NCBI RefSeq assembly: GCF_014297275.1
Contig: NZ_JACOQK010000001.1
Location: forward strand, 248,001 to 312,000
DNA: 64,000 nucleotides
Reading direction: 5' to 3'
Source of the DNA: Clostridium facile
GTDB lineage: Bacteria > Bacillota > Clostridia > Oscillospirales > Ruminococcaceae
This document shows, piece by piece, positions 37,766 to 46,415 of this stretch (position 1 is its first letter; each line of letters begins with the position of its first letter). The notes beneath the pieces were generated by a model. That model searched no databases. It was not told where the DNA came from and saw only the letters and a program-made list of their open reading frames with translations. Both the position numbers and the translations under genes were made by a program.

Positions 37766-38344
37766 ATGTCTGATTTTATAAAAGATTTTCGAGATTCTGC
37801 CAATGAGTTACGTCATTTAAAATGTTTGACTATAGCAGCGATGCTAACAGCGTTGAGTATTGTAATTGGCTTTTTTCAAATTCCAATTGGTCAAATGTTG
37901 TATATCCGGTTTGATTTTATCGCTATTGGTATGATTGGATATTTGTATGGCCCAGTCGTATCTGGTCTTTGTGCCTGTGTGAGTGATCTATTGCGGATTG
38001 TTTTGGTTCCTACTAATAATGGTTCCTTTTTTATTGGAATGACGATAACAGCTGTATTGGCTGGAATGGTTTATGGAATAGCGTTTTATCGTAGAAAACT
38101 TGGTTTGATCCGTGTTTTATTAACAATGTTATTTATTGGAGTTTTTCTACATATACTGCTCAATACCTATTGGCTGTCAATTATGTATGGAACTCCATTT
38201 TGGACATTGTTACCACAGCGAATTGTGAAAAATGCGATCTCCATACCAGTAAATACGATTCTATTCTTTGCACTGTCAAACCCACTTAGCATTGCTTGTA
38301 GAAAGTTAAATCTAGTATCTGTTCCTACAAAACAACAGATGTAA
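37766..38344 (+). CDS. folT: ECF-type folate transporter S component
   Basis: The 192-residue integral membrane protein has about five to six TM segments. It has the ECF S-component entry (LTIAAMLTALSIVIGFFQIPIG) and FDFIAIGMIGYLYGPVVSGLCACVSD, typical of the FolT group. The THF riboswitch directly upstream supports folate as substrate. It would work with a shared EcfAA'T energising module, which is not in this window. The SD AAGGAGG lies 7-8 nt before the ATG. Confidence 0.9.
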   Translation: MSDFIKDFRDSANELRHLKCLTIAAMLTALSIVIGFFQIPIGQMLYIRFDFIAIGMIGYLYGPVVSGLCACVSDLLRIVLVPTNNGSFFIGMTITAVLAGMVYGIAFYRRKLGLIRVLLTMLFIGVFLHILLNTYWLSIMYGTPFWTLLPQRIVKNAISIPVNTILFFALSNPLSIACRKLNLVSVPTKQQM

Positions 38345-38592
38345 ATAGAATAATCTCATTACATTTTATATAAGAATATGATTTTCGATTTATACAAGAA
38401 AAGAGTTATTTATTTGTGCGTTATATACAAATAAAATAAAATATAACAAAATTTGATAGTAAAAAAGCATTATTTGAACTTGTATGAAAATCAATAGTGT
38501 GATATTCTAATTGCGGATAATATTTCTATAAAAAGCAATTTTGTAATTTTCGTTTTATATTGATAATGCTTTTTATCTCATCTTACCCCCTC

Positions 38593-38629
38593 AAACGGGA
38601 GGATAGCAATTCTGCTACCTCCCGTTTTT
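38593..38629 (+). terminator. Hairpin with T run in the folT-cotJA gap
   Basis: The AACGGGAGG/CCTCCCGTT stem is extended by TAGCA/TGCTA with one bulge and followed by five T, 250 bp after folT. The surrounding 38345-38860 is AT-rich; a 45-codon open stretch with no start at 38630-38765 is not called. Confidence 0.75.
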
Positions 38630-38869
38630 GTCGTTTTAGAAACTGATGCTGTTGTCAATACATCAGTTTTTACTTTCAAAATCGAGAAAAGTGAATTGTC
38701 AGCAAAAACTTTAGATATCAAAAACGGTGGCAAGGTATCACCAATTAACGAATTAGTACATTGCTAAAATAGTTTTGTAGTACTTTATTGAGCCTTCGGT
38801 TAGGCTTAGAGGCTGTGGCTTAAAAAAATAAAAACATTGCTTTTTTGAATAAAAACAACTTTTTATATA

Positions 38870-38897
38870 TAGTTTAAACTAGAAAATGGTCTAGTTT
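38870..38897. repeat. Palindromic half-site cluster upstream of cotJA
   Basis: The 12-bp perfect palindrome TAGTTTAAACTA (38870-38881) is followed by CTAGTTT (38891-38897). That gives three copies of a (C)TAGTTT half-site within 28 bp, about 100 bp before the cotJ start. It is a possible operator; no regulator is assigned. Confidence 0.35.
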
Positions 38898-38995
38898 TAT
38901 TGAAAGTGTTTTTGAAATATTGAGAGAAAGTGAACTTATTTATGTTTTTTTTCATAGGATAAAACTGAATTGAAACAGAAAGGAGTTTGTGTTCA

Positions 38996-39232
38996 TTGGA
39001 TAATAATTATAAATTTGAAGAATATATGAGTGAAGTTATGCCAATGTCTTCTGGTTTGCGTTGTATAAAACCCAATCAGCCAGAGTGTAGAGATATTGAT
39101 AGCCTTCCTTTAGCAATTGCCTATGTTCCAATCCAAAAATGGAAACGTACCTATGATACCGATGTAGCATTGGAACGAGGAACCATTTTTCCAGAACTGG
39201 ATTTGCCATTTGTAGGGGAGGAGGAATCATAA
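38996..39232 (+). CDS. cotJA: Spore coat associated protein CotJA
   Basis: The 78-residue protein has the CotJA pattern: a short N terminus, then LPLAIAYVPIQKWKRTYDTDVALERGTIFPELDLPF. The start is TTG 38996, 10 nt after AAAGGAG; an in-frame TTG at 38987 touches the SD. It is the first gene of cotJABC, expressed in the mother cell during sporulation. No clear sigma-E promoter was identified by eye. Confidence 0.9.
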   Translation: MDNNYKFEEYMSEVMPMSSGLRCIKPNQPECRDIDSLPLAIAYVPIQKWKRTYDTDVALERGTIFPELDLPFVGEEES

Positions 39233-39493
39233 ATGATGAAATTAAATGAACGGGAACAGTTAATGAAAAAGTTGCAGGAAGCAGCTTTCGCTGTTTATGA
39301 TGTTCAGCTTTATTTGGATACTCATCCTACTGACCAAGCTGCTTTAAGATATTTTGACCAGCAACGTCAAGCAAAACAAAAGGCGATGGAAGAATATGCA
39401 GCCAAATACGGTCCTGTTCGAGTAGAACAATCCAGTGGGGAACGTAAATGGAACTGGATAGAAGATCCATGGCCTTGGGAAATGGAGGATTAG
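39233..39493 (+). CDS. cotJB: Spore coat protein CotJB
   Basis: The 86-residue CotJB-type protein has AVYDVQLYLDTHPTDQAALRYFDQQRQAKQKAMEEYAAKYGP and a Trp-rich end (WNWIEDPWPWEMED), the family hallmark. It begins immediately after the cotJA stop, with GGAGGAGG upstream. The alternative ATG at 39236 is equally possible. Confidence 0.92.
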   Translation: MMKLNEREQLMKKLQEAAFAVYDVQLYLDTHPTDQAALRYFDQQRQAKQKAMEEYAAKYGPVRVEQSSGERKWNWIEDPWPWEMED

Positions 39494-39496
39494 CCC

Positions 39497-40108
39497 ATGT
39501 GGAGTTACGATAAACGTTTACAATATCCTGTAAAGATTTCTCAGCCAAACCCAGCGCTTGCTAAAGTAGTAATTAGTCAGTTTGGCGGTCCCCACGGCGA
39601 ATTAGGCGCATCTATGAGATACCTCTCTCAACGTTATAGTATGCCGTATAAAGAAGCCAAAGCAACATTGACCGATATTGGTACAGAAGAACTGGCACAT
39701 TTAGAGATGGTTTCCGCTATTGTTCACCAACTAACAAGAAATCTTTCGATTGATGAAATCAAAAAATCCGGATTTGATGCTTATTATACTGACCATACAA
39801 CAGGAGTATATCCCCAGTTTGCTTCTGGTACACCTTTTACAGCAGCAACATTTTCCTCTACCGGCGACGTTATTACAGACTTAACTGAAGATTTGTCTGC
39901 GGAAGAAAAAGCACGGACCACCTATGATAACCTTTTACGTTTAGTTGATGATCCAGATGTAAGGGATCCATTAAAATTTTTGCGTGCTAGGGAAATTGTA
40001 CATTTCCAACGCTTTGGTGAAAGCTTGAGAAAAGTGCAAGATGAATTAAATAGCAAGAATTTCTATGCGTTTAACCCTGCATTTGACCGCAAGAAGAAAA
40101 GAAAGTAG
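39497..40108 (+). CDS. cotJC: CotJC, manganese-catalase-like spore protein
   Basis: The 203-residue protein of the Mn-catalase family is a four-helix-bundle diiron/dimanganese fold. Glu and His ligands lie in GPHGELGASMRYL, GTEELAHLEM, and LRAREIVHFQRFGE. CotJC is a conserved spore-layer protein, possibly detoxifying peroxide. It starts 3 bp after cotJB and completes the operon. Length is normal for the family. Confidence 0.93.
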   Translation: MWSYDKRLQYPVKISQPNPALAKVVISQFGGPHGELGASMRYLSQRYSMPYKEAKATLTDIGTEELAHLEMVSAIVHQLTRNLSIDEIKKSGFDAYYTDHTTGVYPQFASGTPFTAATFSSTGDVITDLTEDLSAEEKARTTYDNLLRLVDDPDVRDPLKFLRAREIVHFQRFGESLRKVQDELNSKNFYAFNPAFDRKKKRK

Positions 40109-40140
40109 CTTGAGATATACAAAGAGCCTTATCATCTTTG

Positions 40141-40190
40141 AATAGACCCATTTTATTGGGTTTATTCATCGATGAAAGGCCCTTTTTGCA
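40141..40190 (+). terminator. Hairpin after cotJC
   Basis: AATAGACCC..GGGTTTATT forms a stem-loop, and GGCCCTTTTTG follows 20 bp later. It probably ends the cotJ transcript; the stem is imperfect and not directly next to the T run. Confidence 0.45.
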
Positions 40191-40203
40191 TGCTATTGTA
40201 TTG

Positions 40204-40758
40204 TTATAATTTAATTGCTTTTTTAAGCGGAGGATAAATCAAGGATACAATAATAATACTGGAAACTAATGTAATAGCATTGTAAGGAAGGTTATAATAA
40301 AACGAATACCAAAATGGATTTTGTCCTTCTGGAGCAGAGCTAGCAAAAAGCAACGCGCCAGAAAGGTAATGGCTTAAAAATTTTAAAACCATTGATAATA
40401 CTACTCCGATACATATTTCCCGTTTTTTTAATTTAATATTTGGTAAAAGGGCAGCTAAGCCACAAACAGCTAATGGAAGCAAGTAATCCAACAATACAGA
40501 CCAAGGGCCAAAATATTTTGCTAATCCTAAAATAAATTGCATTATGGCACCTAAACAACCAACGATAACTCCATAGCCAACCCCCATTAAATAACTGGTT
40601 AAAAAGATTGGAATGATTGCAAATGATATCCAGGAACCGCCTTGTGGCATTTCTGGAATAACATTGTCTACATAGGTTAGCACTACTTGCATTGCTAAAA
40701 GTAGCGCCATATAAGCCATATTTTTAACAGTTAATTTGACAGAAAAGAGTTTTTTCAT
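40204..40758 (-). CDS. thiT: Thiamine ECF transporter S component ThiT
   Basis: The 184-residue membrane protein has six hydrophobic segments, and the ThiT pattern is visible: MALLLAMQVVLTYVDNVIPEMPQGGSW, GLAKYFGPWSVLLDYLLPLAVCGLAAL, and YSFYYNLPYNAI. Conserved aromatic residues build the thiamine site in ThiT. The start is ATG 40758 with AGGAGA 6 nt upstream; upstream in-frame ATGs are not supported. A TPP riboswitch with its own terminator precedes it, which confirms thiamine regulation. Confidence 0.93.
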   Translation of the reverse strand: MKKLFSVKLTVKNMAYMALLLAMQVVLTYVDNVIPEMPQGGSWISFAIIPIFLTSYLMGVGYGVIVGCLGAIMQFILGLAKYFGPWSVLLDYLLPLAVCGLAALLPNIKLKKREICIGVVLSMVLKFLSHYLSGALLFASSAPEGQNPFWYSFYYNLPYNAITLVSSIIIVSLIYPPLKKAIKL

Positions 40759-40814
40759 AGTAATTCTCCTGTTCATATGATTTTTTGAAATCGGAACAGA
40801 TTTTGCTGTATTAA

Positions 40815-40856
40815 AAAACAATAAAAATAGCCTTTCTACAAATACGCAGAAAGGCT
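40815..40856 (-). terminator. Regulatory terminator of the TPP riboswitch
   Basis: A perfect 9-bp stem (40829-40837 with 40848-40856) is followed on the minus strand by ATTTTTATTGTTTTTT. It lies between the aptamer and thiT, as expected for TPP-induced termination. Confidence 0.85.
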
Positions 40857-40877
40857 GGAATTTTTACAGCATAATAC

Positions 40878-40952
40878 TCCCTACGCTGGCATGACCCAGA
40901 TCAGGTATAAGGGTTAGGAAATAGTTCCTTCTCAGCCCTATGGCACCCCCGA
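40878..40952 (-). ncRNA. TPP (THI-box) riboswitch
   Basis: On the minus strand the order GGGGGTGCC, GGCTGAGA, CCCTTATACCTGATCTGGGT, then CATGCCAGCGTAGGGA is the canonical thiamine pyrophosphate aptamer. Confidence 0.97.
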
Positions 40953-40995
40953 TTTCTAATTATTAGTTTATCTTTTTTTGGATGATTTGTCAAGT

Positions 40996-41631
40996 TTAAC
41001 CTGTTTTCCCAGCAGATTTACAAATTTCGGCTAAGTCACAGCCTTCACATTTTGGTCCCCGTGCTTTACAAACATCCCGCCCAAATAATACTGTACGGTG
41101 GCAAAAATCACTGCTTTCCTCTGGTGGCAGTATTTTGCGTAGTTCCATTTCTACCTTTTTTGGTTCTTTTACTGAAACTAGCCCCAAACGATTGGAAATA
41201 CGGATTAGATGGGTATCGGTTACAACAGCAGGTTTATGGAAAACATCCCCCATAATTAGGTTTGCCGTTTTTCTTCCTACCCCTGGTAATTTTGTAAGTT
41301 CTTCAATAGAATCGGGCAATTCGCCATGATAATCGCTGATTAATTTTTGACAAATTCCTACCAAATCTTTTCCTTTTGTATTTCCCAATCCGCAGGGTTT
41401 GACAATCGCTATAATATCATTTACATCCGCTTGAGCAATGGATTCCATGGTGGGATATTGTTCAAATAAATCTTTTGTTACAATATTTACTCTTGCATCG
41501 GTGCATTGGGCAGAAAGCCGGGTTGCTAATAAGAGCTGATAAGGATGCTGGTATGTTAAGGAACAAATAGCGTCTGGATACCGTTGTTTTAATAATTCCA
41601 CTGCTTTTAACGCACGGTCTTTTTTTGTCAT
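40996..41631 (-). CDS. nth: Endonuclease III
   Basis: The 211-residue base-excision repair DNA glycosylase/AP lyase removes oxidised pyrimidines. The HhH motif LPGVGRKTANLIMG contains the catalytic Lys, VVTDTHLIRISNRLG holds the catalytic Asp, and the C terminus carries the [4Fe-4S] loop (CKARGPKCEGCDLAEIC). Length is normal. It is encoded alone; its stop lies 43 bp from the TPP aptamer of thiT. Confidence 0.96.
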   Translation of the reverse strand: MTKKDRALKAVELLKQRYPDAICSLTYQHPYQLLLATRLSAQCTDARVNIVTKDLFEQYPTMESIAQADVNDIIAIVKPCGLGNTKGKDLVGICQKLISDYHGELPDSIEELTKLPGVGRKTANLIMGDVFHKPAVVTDTHLIRISNRLGLVSVKEPKKVEMELRKILPPEESSDFCHRTVLFGRDVCKARGPKCEGCDLAEICKSAGKTG

Positions 41632-41770
41632 ATGTCCACCTTCTTTTAAACTAGTAATTATTATTATTTATTATACCATAATGAAAAAAGTTACACAAGT
41701 TATTTTTTATCGACATAATATGATTATTTTTGCAAAAATATTGGTATCATAAGGCTAGTTAAAATTTTTC

Positions 41771-41800
41771 TTGATTGTTTTTGTTTGTTTGTAGTATAAT
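41771..41800 (+). promoter_or_regulatory. Promoter of the thioredoxin-reductase-like gene
   Basis: TTGATT (41771-41776), an 18-bp spacer and TATAAT (41795-41800) imply a ~200-nt leader. No known riboswitch was recognised in the rest of the 41632-42010 gap. Confidence 0.55.
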
Positions 41801-42010
41801 ATAAAGTAACAATTTGTTTCATACAAATCTATGTCTTTCTATATAAGCGATTCTAGTGTATGGTAAAGCTGTTATAATATGAACACGATACCATTGAACA
41901 AGGTGCTTTGAATACTATTTGGCTTCTACAATTTTTTAGTATGTCGTTAACATGTTGGACAAACTACATCTTTTTATAAAAACATCAATCGTAACTGAGG
42001 TGAATATACT

Positions 42011-42928
42011 TTGAATTCTAACTATGATATTGTGATTATTGGAGCAGGTACAGCGGGGCTTTCTGCCGCTATTTATGGTGTGCGTGCAGGCCTTTCCGTT
42101 TTAGTGGTTGAAAACCAGATGCACGGAGGACAAATTATTAATACACCGGATATTGTAAACTATCCTGGAATTGAAAAAATATCTGGGTATGAGTTTGCAA
42201 ACCAACTATACCAACATGCAACTAATTTAGGGGCAAAAATTATTTATGAAGAGATTTCCGACCTTAATTTATTGGGGAGAATAAAAACGATTACTGCTGG
42301 TACTCAAACTTATTATGCGAAAACAGTTATTATTGCAACCGGAGCAAAACACCGGGATTTAGGTTGTTCTGGAGAAGAAGAATGGAAAGGTAGAGGGGTT
42401 TCCTATTGTGCTATTTGTGACGGAAACTTTTTTCAGGGACAGGACGTGTGTGTCGTAGGGGGTGGCAATACCGCTTTAGAGGATGCTCTATATTTATCGA
42501 AATTTTGCCGTACTGTACATTTAATCCATCGTAGCAAACAGTTCAAAGCAAGCCCTATGTATGTACAGCAAGCACAAAATACCAATAATATTGTATTCCA
42601 TCTAGAATATGAAGTTACAAAGATTTCGGGAACGGATCAAGTGCAGCAGGTAATGATTTCCCATAAAGGGCAGGAAGAAACCCTTTCAGTAGTAGGTGTA
42701 TTTGTAGCAATTGGTTCTCAACCAAACAATGGAATGTTTTCCCGCTGGGTTGAGATGGACAAGTATGGCTATATTGTGGCAGGGGAAGATTGTAAGACCA
42801 ATATTCCAGGCGTTTTTGTGGCAGGGGATACTCGTACCAAAAAAGTACGTCAGTTAGTTACTGCGGCAGCTGATGGAGCAGTAGCAGCAACTGGATGCGC
42901 AAACTTCATTAGCCATTCATTTTTTTAA
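42011..42928 (+). CDS. Thioredoxin reductase-like flavoprotein
   Basis: The 305-residue low-Mr thioredoxin reductase fold starts with FAD motif IIGAGTAGLSAAIYGVRAG. The redox-active CAIC sits in SYCAICDGNFF, followed by NAD(P) motif VVGGGNTALEDALYLS and the C-terminal GVFVAGDTRTKKVRQLVTAAADGAVAA. All the family's catalytic elements are present. The start is TTG with GAGGTGA 7 nt upstream. No thioredoxin gene is adjacent, so the partner (thioredoxin, glutaredoxin-like or AhpC-type protein) is unknown. Confidence 0.9.
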   Translation: MNSNYDIVIIGAGTAGLSAAIYGVRAGLSVLVVENQMHGGQIINTPDIVNYPGIEKISGYEFANQLYQHATNLGAKIIYEEISDLNLLGRIKTITAGTQTYYAKTVIIATGAKHRDLGCSGEEEWKGRGVSYCAICDGNFFQGQDVCVVGGGNTALEDALYLSKFCRTVHLIHRSKQFKASPMYVQQAQNTNNIVFHLEYEVTKISGTDQVQQVMISHKGQEETLSVVGVFVAIGSQPNNGMFSRWVEMDKYGYIVAGEDCKTNIPGVFVAGDTRTKKVRQLVTAAADGAVAATGCANFISHSFF

Positions 42929-43045
42929 ATAATCGGAAAGGTATGGTGCAAAACTATGCCTTTTTGTTTTGTATAGTAAAAATAGGATGATAAGAAAGAG
43001 ATTGCTAATAGTATCATGAAACAATGATGGAAAAAGGAGAAATTA

Positions 43046-43588
43046 ATGGCTGTATTACGTACAAAAAGATTGTTGTTGCGTCCAATGGTAAAGGGAGATT
43101 TGGATGATTTTTATGAATATTGCAGTCAACCGGAAGTAGGACCAAAAGCCGGATGGCTACCCCATCAAAGCAAAAAAGAGAGCTATAAAATTATGAAAAA
43201 AATTTTTTTAAACCAGGAATCAGTATGGGGGATTATCTTTCCGGAAAAGAATAAATTGATTGGTACGATTGGGTTGGTTCCGGATATAAGCCGGAATTTT
43301 CCGAACAGTAGGATGATAGGATATTCCCTAAGTAAGACTTACTGGGGCAATGGTTATATGACGGAAAGTGTACTGGCTGTATTATACTACGGCTTTTCGG
43401 TCATGGGATTGGATTTGATTTCTGCCAATTGTTATCCAGATAATCCTGCTTCAAAACGTGTTTTAGAGAAATCTGGATTTTATTATGAGGGGTATTTACG
43501 TATGGCAGAGCAAGTTTCCCCAACTGATATAAAAGACCACCTGTGTTTTTCAATATTAAAAGAAGAATACATCAATAAGAAAGAATGA
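43046..43588 (+). CDS. GNAT N-acetyltransferase, RimJ/RimL type
   Basis: The 180-residue protein opens with LRTKRLLLRPMVKGDLDDFYEY, the typical RimJ/L-like entry. The acetyl-CoA region is IGYSLSKTYWGNGYMTES, and NPASKRVLEKSGFYYEGYLR is near the C terminus. It would acetylate a protein N terminus or small molecule; the substrate is unknown. AAAAGGAGA precedes the ATG. Confidence 0.88.
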   Translation: MAVLRTKRLLLRPMVKGDLDDFYEYCSQPEVGPKAGWLPHQSKKESYKIMKKIFLNQESVWGIIFPEKNKLIGTIGLVPDISRNFPNSRMIGYSLSKTYWGNGYMTESVLAVLYYGFSVMGLDLISANCYPDNPASKRVLEKSGFYYEGYLRMAEQVSPTDIKDHLCFSILKEEYINKKE

Positions 43589-43803
43589 AATGAATTGATT
43601 TCTTGGTATAATTTTATAGCAAAAGATAAATTTACTTTTCCTTACTTTCAATCATTTATTGATACTACAATAAAAAAACACGATAAAAATCTAGGAATAT
43701 TTCATTTAGCTTACCTTTATATTTTGTAGGAAAAAGGTCTATGTTCGATTTTGGGTTATTGTATAAGGTGGAGTGGCATAACAATTATCTATATGGACAA
43801 CGC

Positions 43804-43843
43804 AAAAAAGCTGGCATTACAAAATCGTAATACCAGCTTTTTT
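43804..43843. terminator. Bidirectional terminator hairpin; rest of 43589-43960 empty
   Basis: A 17-bp stem with one mismatch (43804-43820 with 43827-43843) has A6 on one side and T6 on the other. Confidence 0.85.
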
Positions 43844-43966
43844 GCTGCCTAAAATGTGATCTGTCATCCATGGAAGGCTTAATCTTAAACTTATCAGTAG
43901 CTTTTTAATGTGGAGATAAAAAGGGTTAAAAAGCTTCTTTTCGAGATGGTGTATCTCTAATCTAAT

Positions 43967-44196
43967 GAGACTGCACCCTGGCGGGTGTGTATTGTAACTC
44001 GCTCTCATTTTGGGAGACAGGAAAAATGGCTAAGTTTCCGTACCCTGGCGGGTGTGTATTGTAACAACATTGCGCTAGTAAGCTGTTGGCTATCCCTGTG
44101 TTTCCGTACCCTGGCGGGTGTGTATTGTAACCACTTTGGTTCATATTTGCTTTACTTACTTCAGTTTTCCGTACCCTGGCGGGTGTGTATTGTAAC
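43967..44196 (+). CRISPR. Four-repeat CRISPR-like remnant, repeat similar to subtype I-C
   Basis: A 31-32-bp repeat ends at 43998, 44065, 44131 and 44196, with three unrelated spacers of about 33-36 bp (periods 67, 66 and 65). The core reads TACCCTGGCGGGTGTGT then ATTGTAAC. The ACCC/GGGT hairpin and ATTGNAAC end resemble I-C repeats, which are 32 bp with 34-36 bp spacers; this suggests plus-strand orientation. Repeat 1 (43967-43998) differs over its first ~10 bases. Repeats 2 and 3 are identical, and repeat 4 differs only at the first base. No cas gene is in the window. It is likely an orphan or decayed array. Confidence 0.75.
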
Positions 44197-44241
44197 TGCG
44201 GCATGAATGCGCCCTTGATTTTCGGGGGTTCACAGCCATTA

Positions 44242-44366
44242 TAGTGCGAACTTGATTATTTCCACTTTCCTTTTAACCTAAATAAATCGACTTGTTAGTC
44301 ACAAAGCTACAAGTTATAGCTAGTGCGAACAATACGTATTTTTTATGGTTACTTACCATTCGCACT
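44242..44366. repeat. TAGTGCGAAC direct and inverted copies beside the array
   Basis: TAGTGCGAAC occurs at 44242-44251 and 44321-44330, and the inverted core TTCGCACT at 44359-44366. The function is unknown; it may belong to the flank of the CRISPR remnant. I see no gene in 44197-44675. Confidence 0.35.
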
Positions 44367-44675
44367 GGCAATGATGTTTAAAATTGGATATAATAATCTT
44401 TATTTAATCAAAAATTTTATCTCTGTTTATTATAATCTTAAATGTTAAAAAGTGCAAGCAATTTTTGATAGACGATTCTATCCAGCTATATTTTTTAGTT
44501 TTTACGGTTTAATTATCCACTGCTAAGGTGTGTTACATGTCTTGTGAGGAGGAAGCGTTGCTCTGCTGGAAATTTTCCATTATTAGACTATGGACAGCTT
44601 GCTATGCTCAATAGTGAAATTGGGAATTTTTATGGAACTCCTCCTTGGATATCATTGGTGATTTTTATAAAATAA

Positions 44676-44706
44676 AGCCCTTTTTGTCCATTTGCAAAAA
44701 AGGCTT
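44676..44706 (-). terminator. Terminator of the HSL-type hydrolase gene
   Basis: An imperfect AAGCCTTTTTT/AAAAAGGGCTTT hairpin is followed by TATTTT on the minus strand. Confidence 0.65.
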
Positions 44707-44723
44707 AAGATAAGAATCATAAT

Positions 44724-45689
44724 TCAATTGTTTTCACAATTTTTCCGATTAATCCAAGCAGTAGACGCATCCATTGCGGTGCGACAGGCATCAGTCTGGT
44801 CCAAGGCATTTAACATCACAAAGTCATGAATCGTACCCTGTATCCGAATGGAGGTTACCTCTACTCCGGCAATCCGAAGTTTTTTCGCATATCCTTCGCC
44901 ATCATCCCGCAAAACATCTGCTTCCCCATTGATTATCATTGCGGTTGGAAGGCCTTTCAATTCCGCAATAGTCGATCGTAAAGGGGATGCTGTAGTTTCT
45001 TTTCGGTCTGATTCAAAATTTGCGTATTGGTTCCAAAACCATTTCATACCAGTACGGTAAAGATAATAGCCACAGGCAAATTTTTGATATGTACTAGTAT
45101 CGAAACGGGCATTTGTCACCGGGTAATACAATAGTTGTTTTTGTATCTTTGGACCGTTCCGTCGCTTTGCTAAGATTGTCATAGCAATAGCTAAATTTCC
45201 TCCTGCGCTATCTCCAGCTACAGTCAGTGTATTAGGGTTCATCTTGATATGAACCTGTTCCGTAATTTGGGTTAATTGGCATAAGGTAGCATAGCATTGC
45301 TCTATGGCAATTGGATATTTCGCTTCAGGGGCTCGATTGTATTCTGGAAACACAACAACTGAACGGGTTCGTGCTGCTAATTCCCGCACGAGTTTTTCAT
45401 GAGTATGTAGATTGCCAAATACCCATCCAGCGCCATGTAAATATAAAATGACATTTGCGGGATCCAAAAGTTCCTCAGGCACAATAAGGTAAACGTTAAT
45501 TTTTCCCCAATATCCAGCATTTACTTCCAGTTTTGTAATATGAGCAGGAAATTTATATATAGGGGTATCCTGTACTTTATCCAAAATTTTTCTTCCTTGT
45601 TCAGGTGGAAGCTGGAAAATAAATGGTGGATTGGAATTTTCTATGCAAATCTGTTTAGCAGCTTTTTCTAATGGTATACGCCGGTTCAT
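44724..45689 (-). CDS. Alpha/beta hydrolase, hormone-sensitive-lipase family
   Basis: The 321-residue esterase has the oxyanion motif YLHGAGWVFGN (HGGGW type with an Ala), nucleophile elbow GDSAGG, acid region GEADVLRDDGEGYAKKL, and catalytic His in TIHDFVML. These are the HSL (bacterial family IV) signatures. There is no signal peptide, so it is cytosolic, hydrolysing short-chain acyl or acetyl esters; the substrate is unknown. ATG 45689 is chosen because AAAGGTG lies 7 nt upstream and inside the longer TTG-initiated frame. Confidence 0.87.
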   Translation of the reverse strand: MNRRIPLEKAAKQICIENSNPPFIFQLPPEQGRKILDKVQDTPIYKFPAHITKLEVNAGYWGKINVYLIVPEELLDPANVILYLHGAGWVFGNLHTHEKLVRELAARTRSVVVFPEYNRAPEAKYPIAIEQCYATLCQLTQITEQVHIKMNPNTLTVAGDSAGGNLAIAMTILAKRRNGPKIQKQLLYYPVTNARFDTSTYQKFACGYYLYRTGMKWFWNQYANFESDRKETTASPLRSTIAELKGLPTAMIINGEADVLRDDGEGYAKKLRIAGVEVTSIRIQGTIHDFVMLNALDQTDACRTAMDASTAWINRKNCENN

Positions 45690-45773
45690 ATGGTCACACC
45701 TTTCCAAAATAGATCTTGTTTTAATCTATTCCGATATACGAATTCATGTGAAAAAGTGTGAACTCAATCCCTT

Positions 45774-46415
45774 CTATGCTATCCTTGTACCGCCCCATTC
45801 TACCACTGTAAATCCTTGTCTTTTCATAGGTTGCAAGATTGGTTCCTCCACTAAAATAGGATTTTCCAATGGTTGATACACCATAAAAACCCTTAGTATA
45901 CTGTCTGGTTCTGGTGTAATATTCAGTTTGGCGTTTTCCGTGTAAGTTTCCCCCTGAAATGTAATCAGATTATAGGGGTTATCCTGCATTTTAGGGAGCC
46001 AATACACAATAAACTCGTTGTATTCTGAGGGAGTCAGTCCTATATACTCCAATTTTTCCCTTAAAAAATTAGCGGTATCTTCTCCTTTAACCACAAATCC
46101 TTTCCTCATATCATATTGGATTTGGTCAACGCCTTCCCAAAACAGATAGGAATACTCCTTTTTATCCGAATGATTTATGAGTTTCCCATCCGGATAAGCA
46201 GTTACATTCCAGCCATTTTGATATTGAGGATAGCTACAGGTTAACTCACCGCTGTATTCTAACTGGACGGATACTTCTGTTATATCCTCAGGATAAAGGT
46301 AAATAACAGGTTTTTCTGTTAAATCGTTGTGATATGATGTGCTAGAACATCCCATGAGTATTACCGTGATAAAAGCCAAAATAAAGGCTATAATTCTATG
46401 TTGCTTTCTTTTCAT
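45774..46415 (-). CDS. Putative lipoprotein of unknown function
   Basis: The 213-residue protein starts at ATG 46415 (SD AAGAAGGTG). It has a basic N terminus, a hydrophobic helix and a lipobox ILMGC (Cys about residue 23), so it should be lipid-anchored outside. The mature part opens with EKPVIYLYPEDITEVSVQLEYSG, suggesting a beta-sandwich, and ends with an aromatic-rich VVEWGGTRIA. The segment PVIYLYP recalls a family I know only as uncharacterised. The neighbouring hydrolase is co-directional 84 bp downstream. No function is assigned. Confidence 0.7.
   Translation of the reverse strand: MKRKQHRIIAFILAFITVILMGCSSTSYHNDLTEKPVIYLYPEDITEVSVQLEYSGELTCSYPQYQNGWNVTAYPDGKLINHSDKKEYSYLFWEGVDQIQYDMRKGFVVKGEDTANFLREKLEYIGLTPSEYNEFIVYWLPKMQDNPYNLITFQGETYTENAKLNITPEPDSILRVFMVYQPLENPILVEEPILQPMKRQGFTVVEWGGTRIA

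Noticed and set aside
38567..38765. Open stretch of ~65 codons (45 plausible residues at its end) downstream of folT
   Set aside because: It has no start codon or SD, overlaps a strong terminator hairpin and matches nothing I recognise; at most a gene remnant.
43985..44206. Repetitive ORFs on both strands across the four CRISPR-like repeats
   Set aside because: The repeated peptide (RTLAGVYC.. or YNTHPPG..) is simply the translated CRISPR repeat; no SD.
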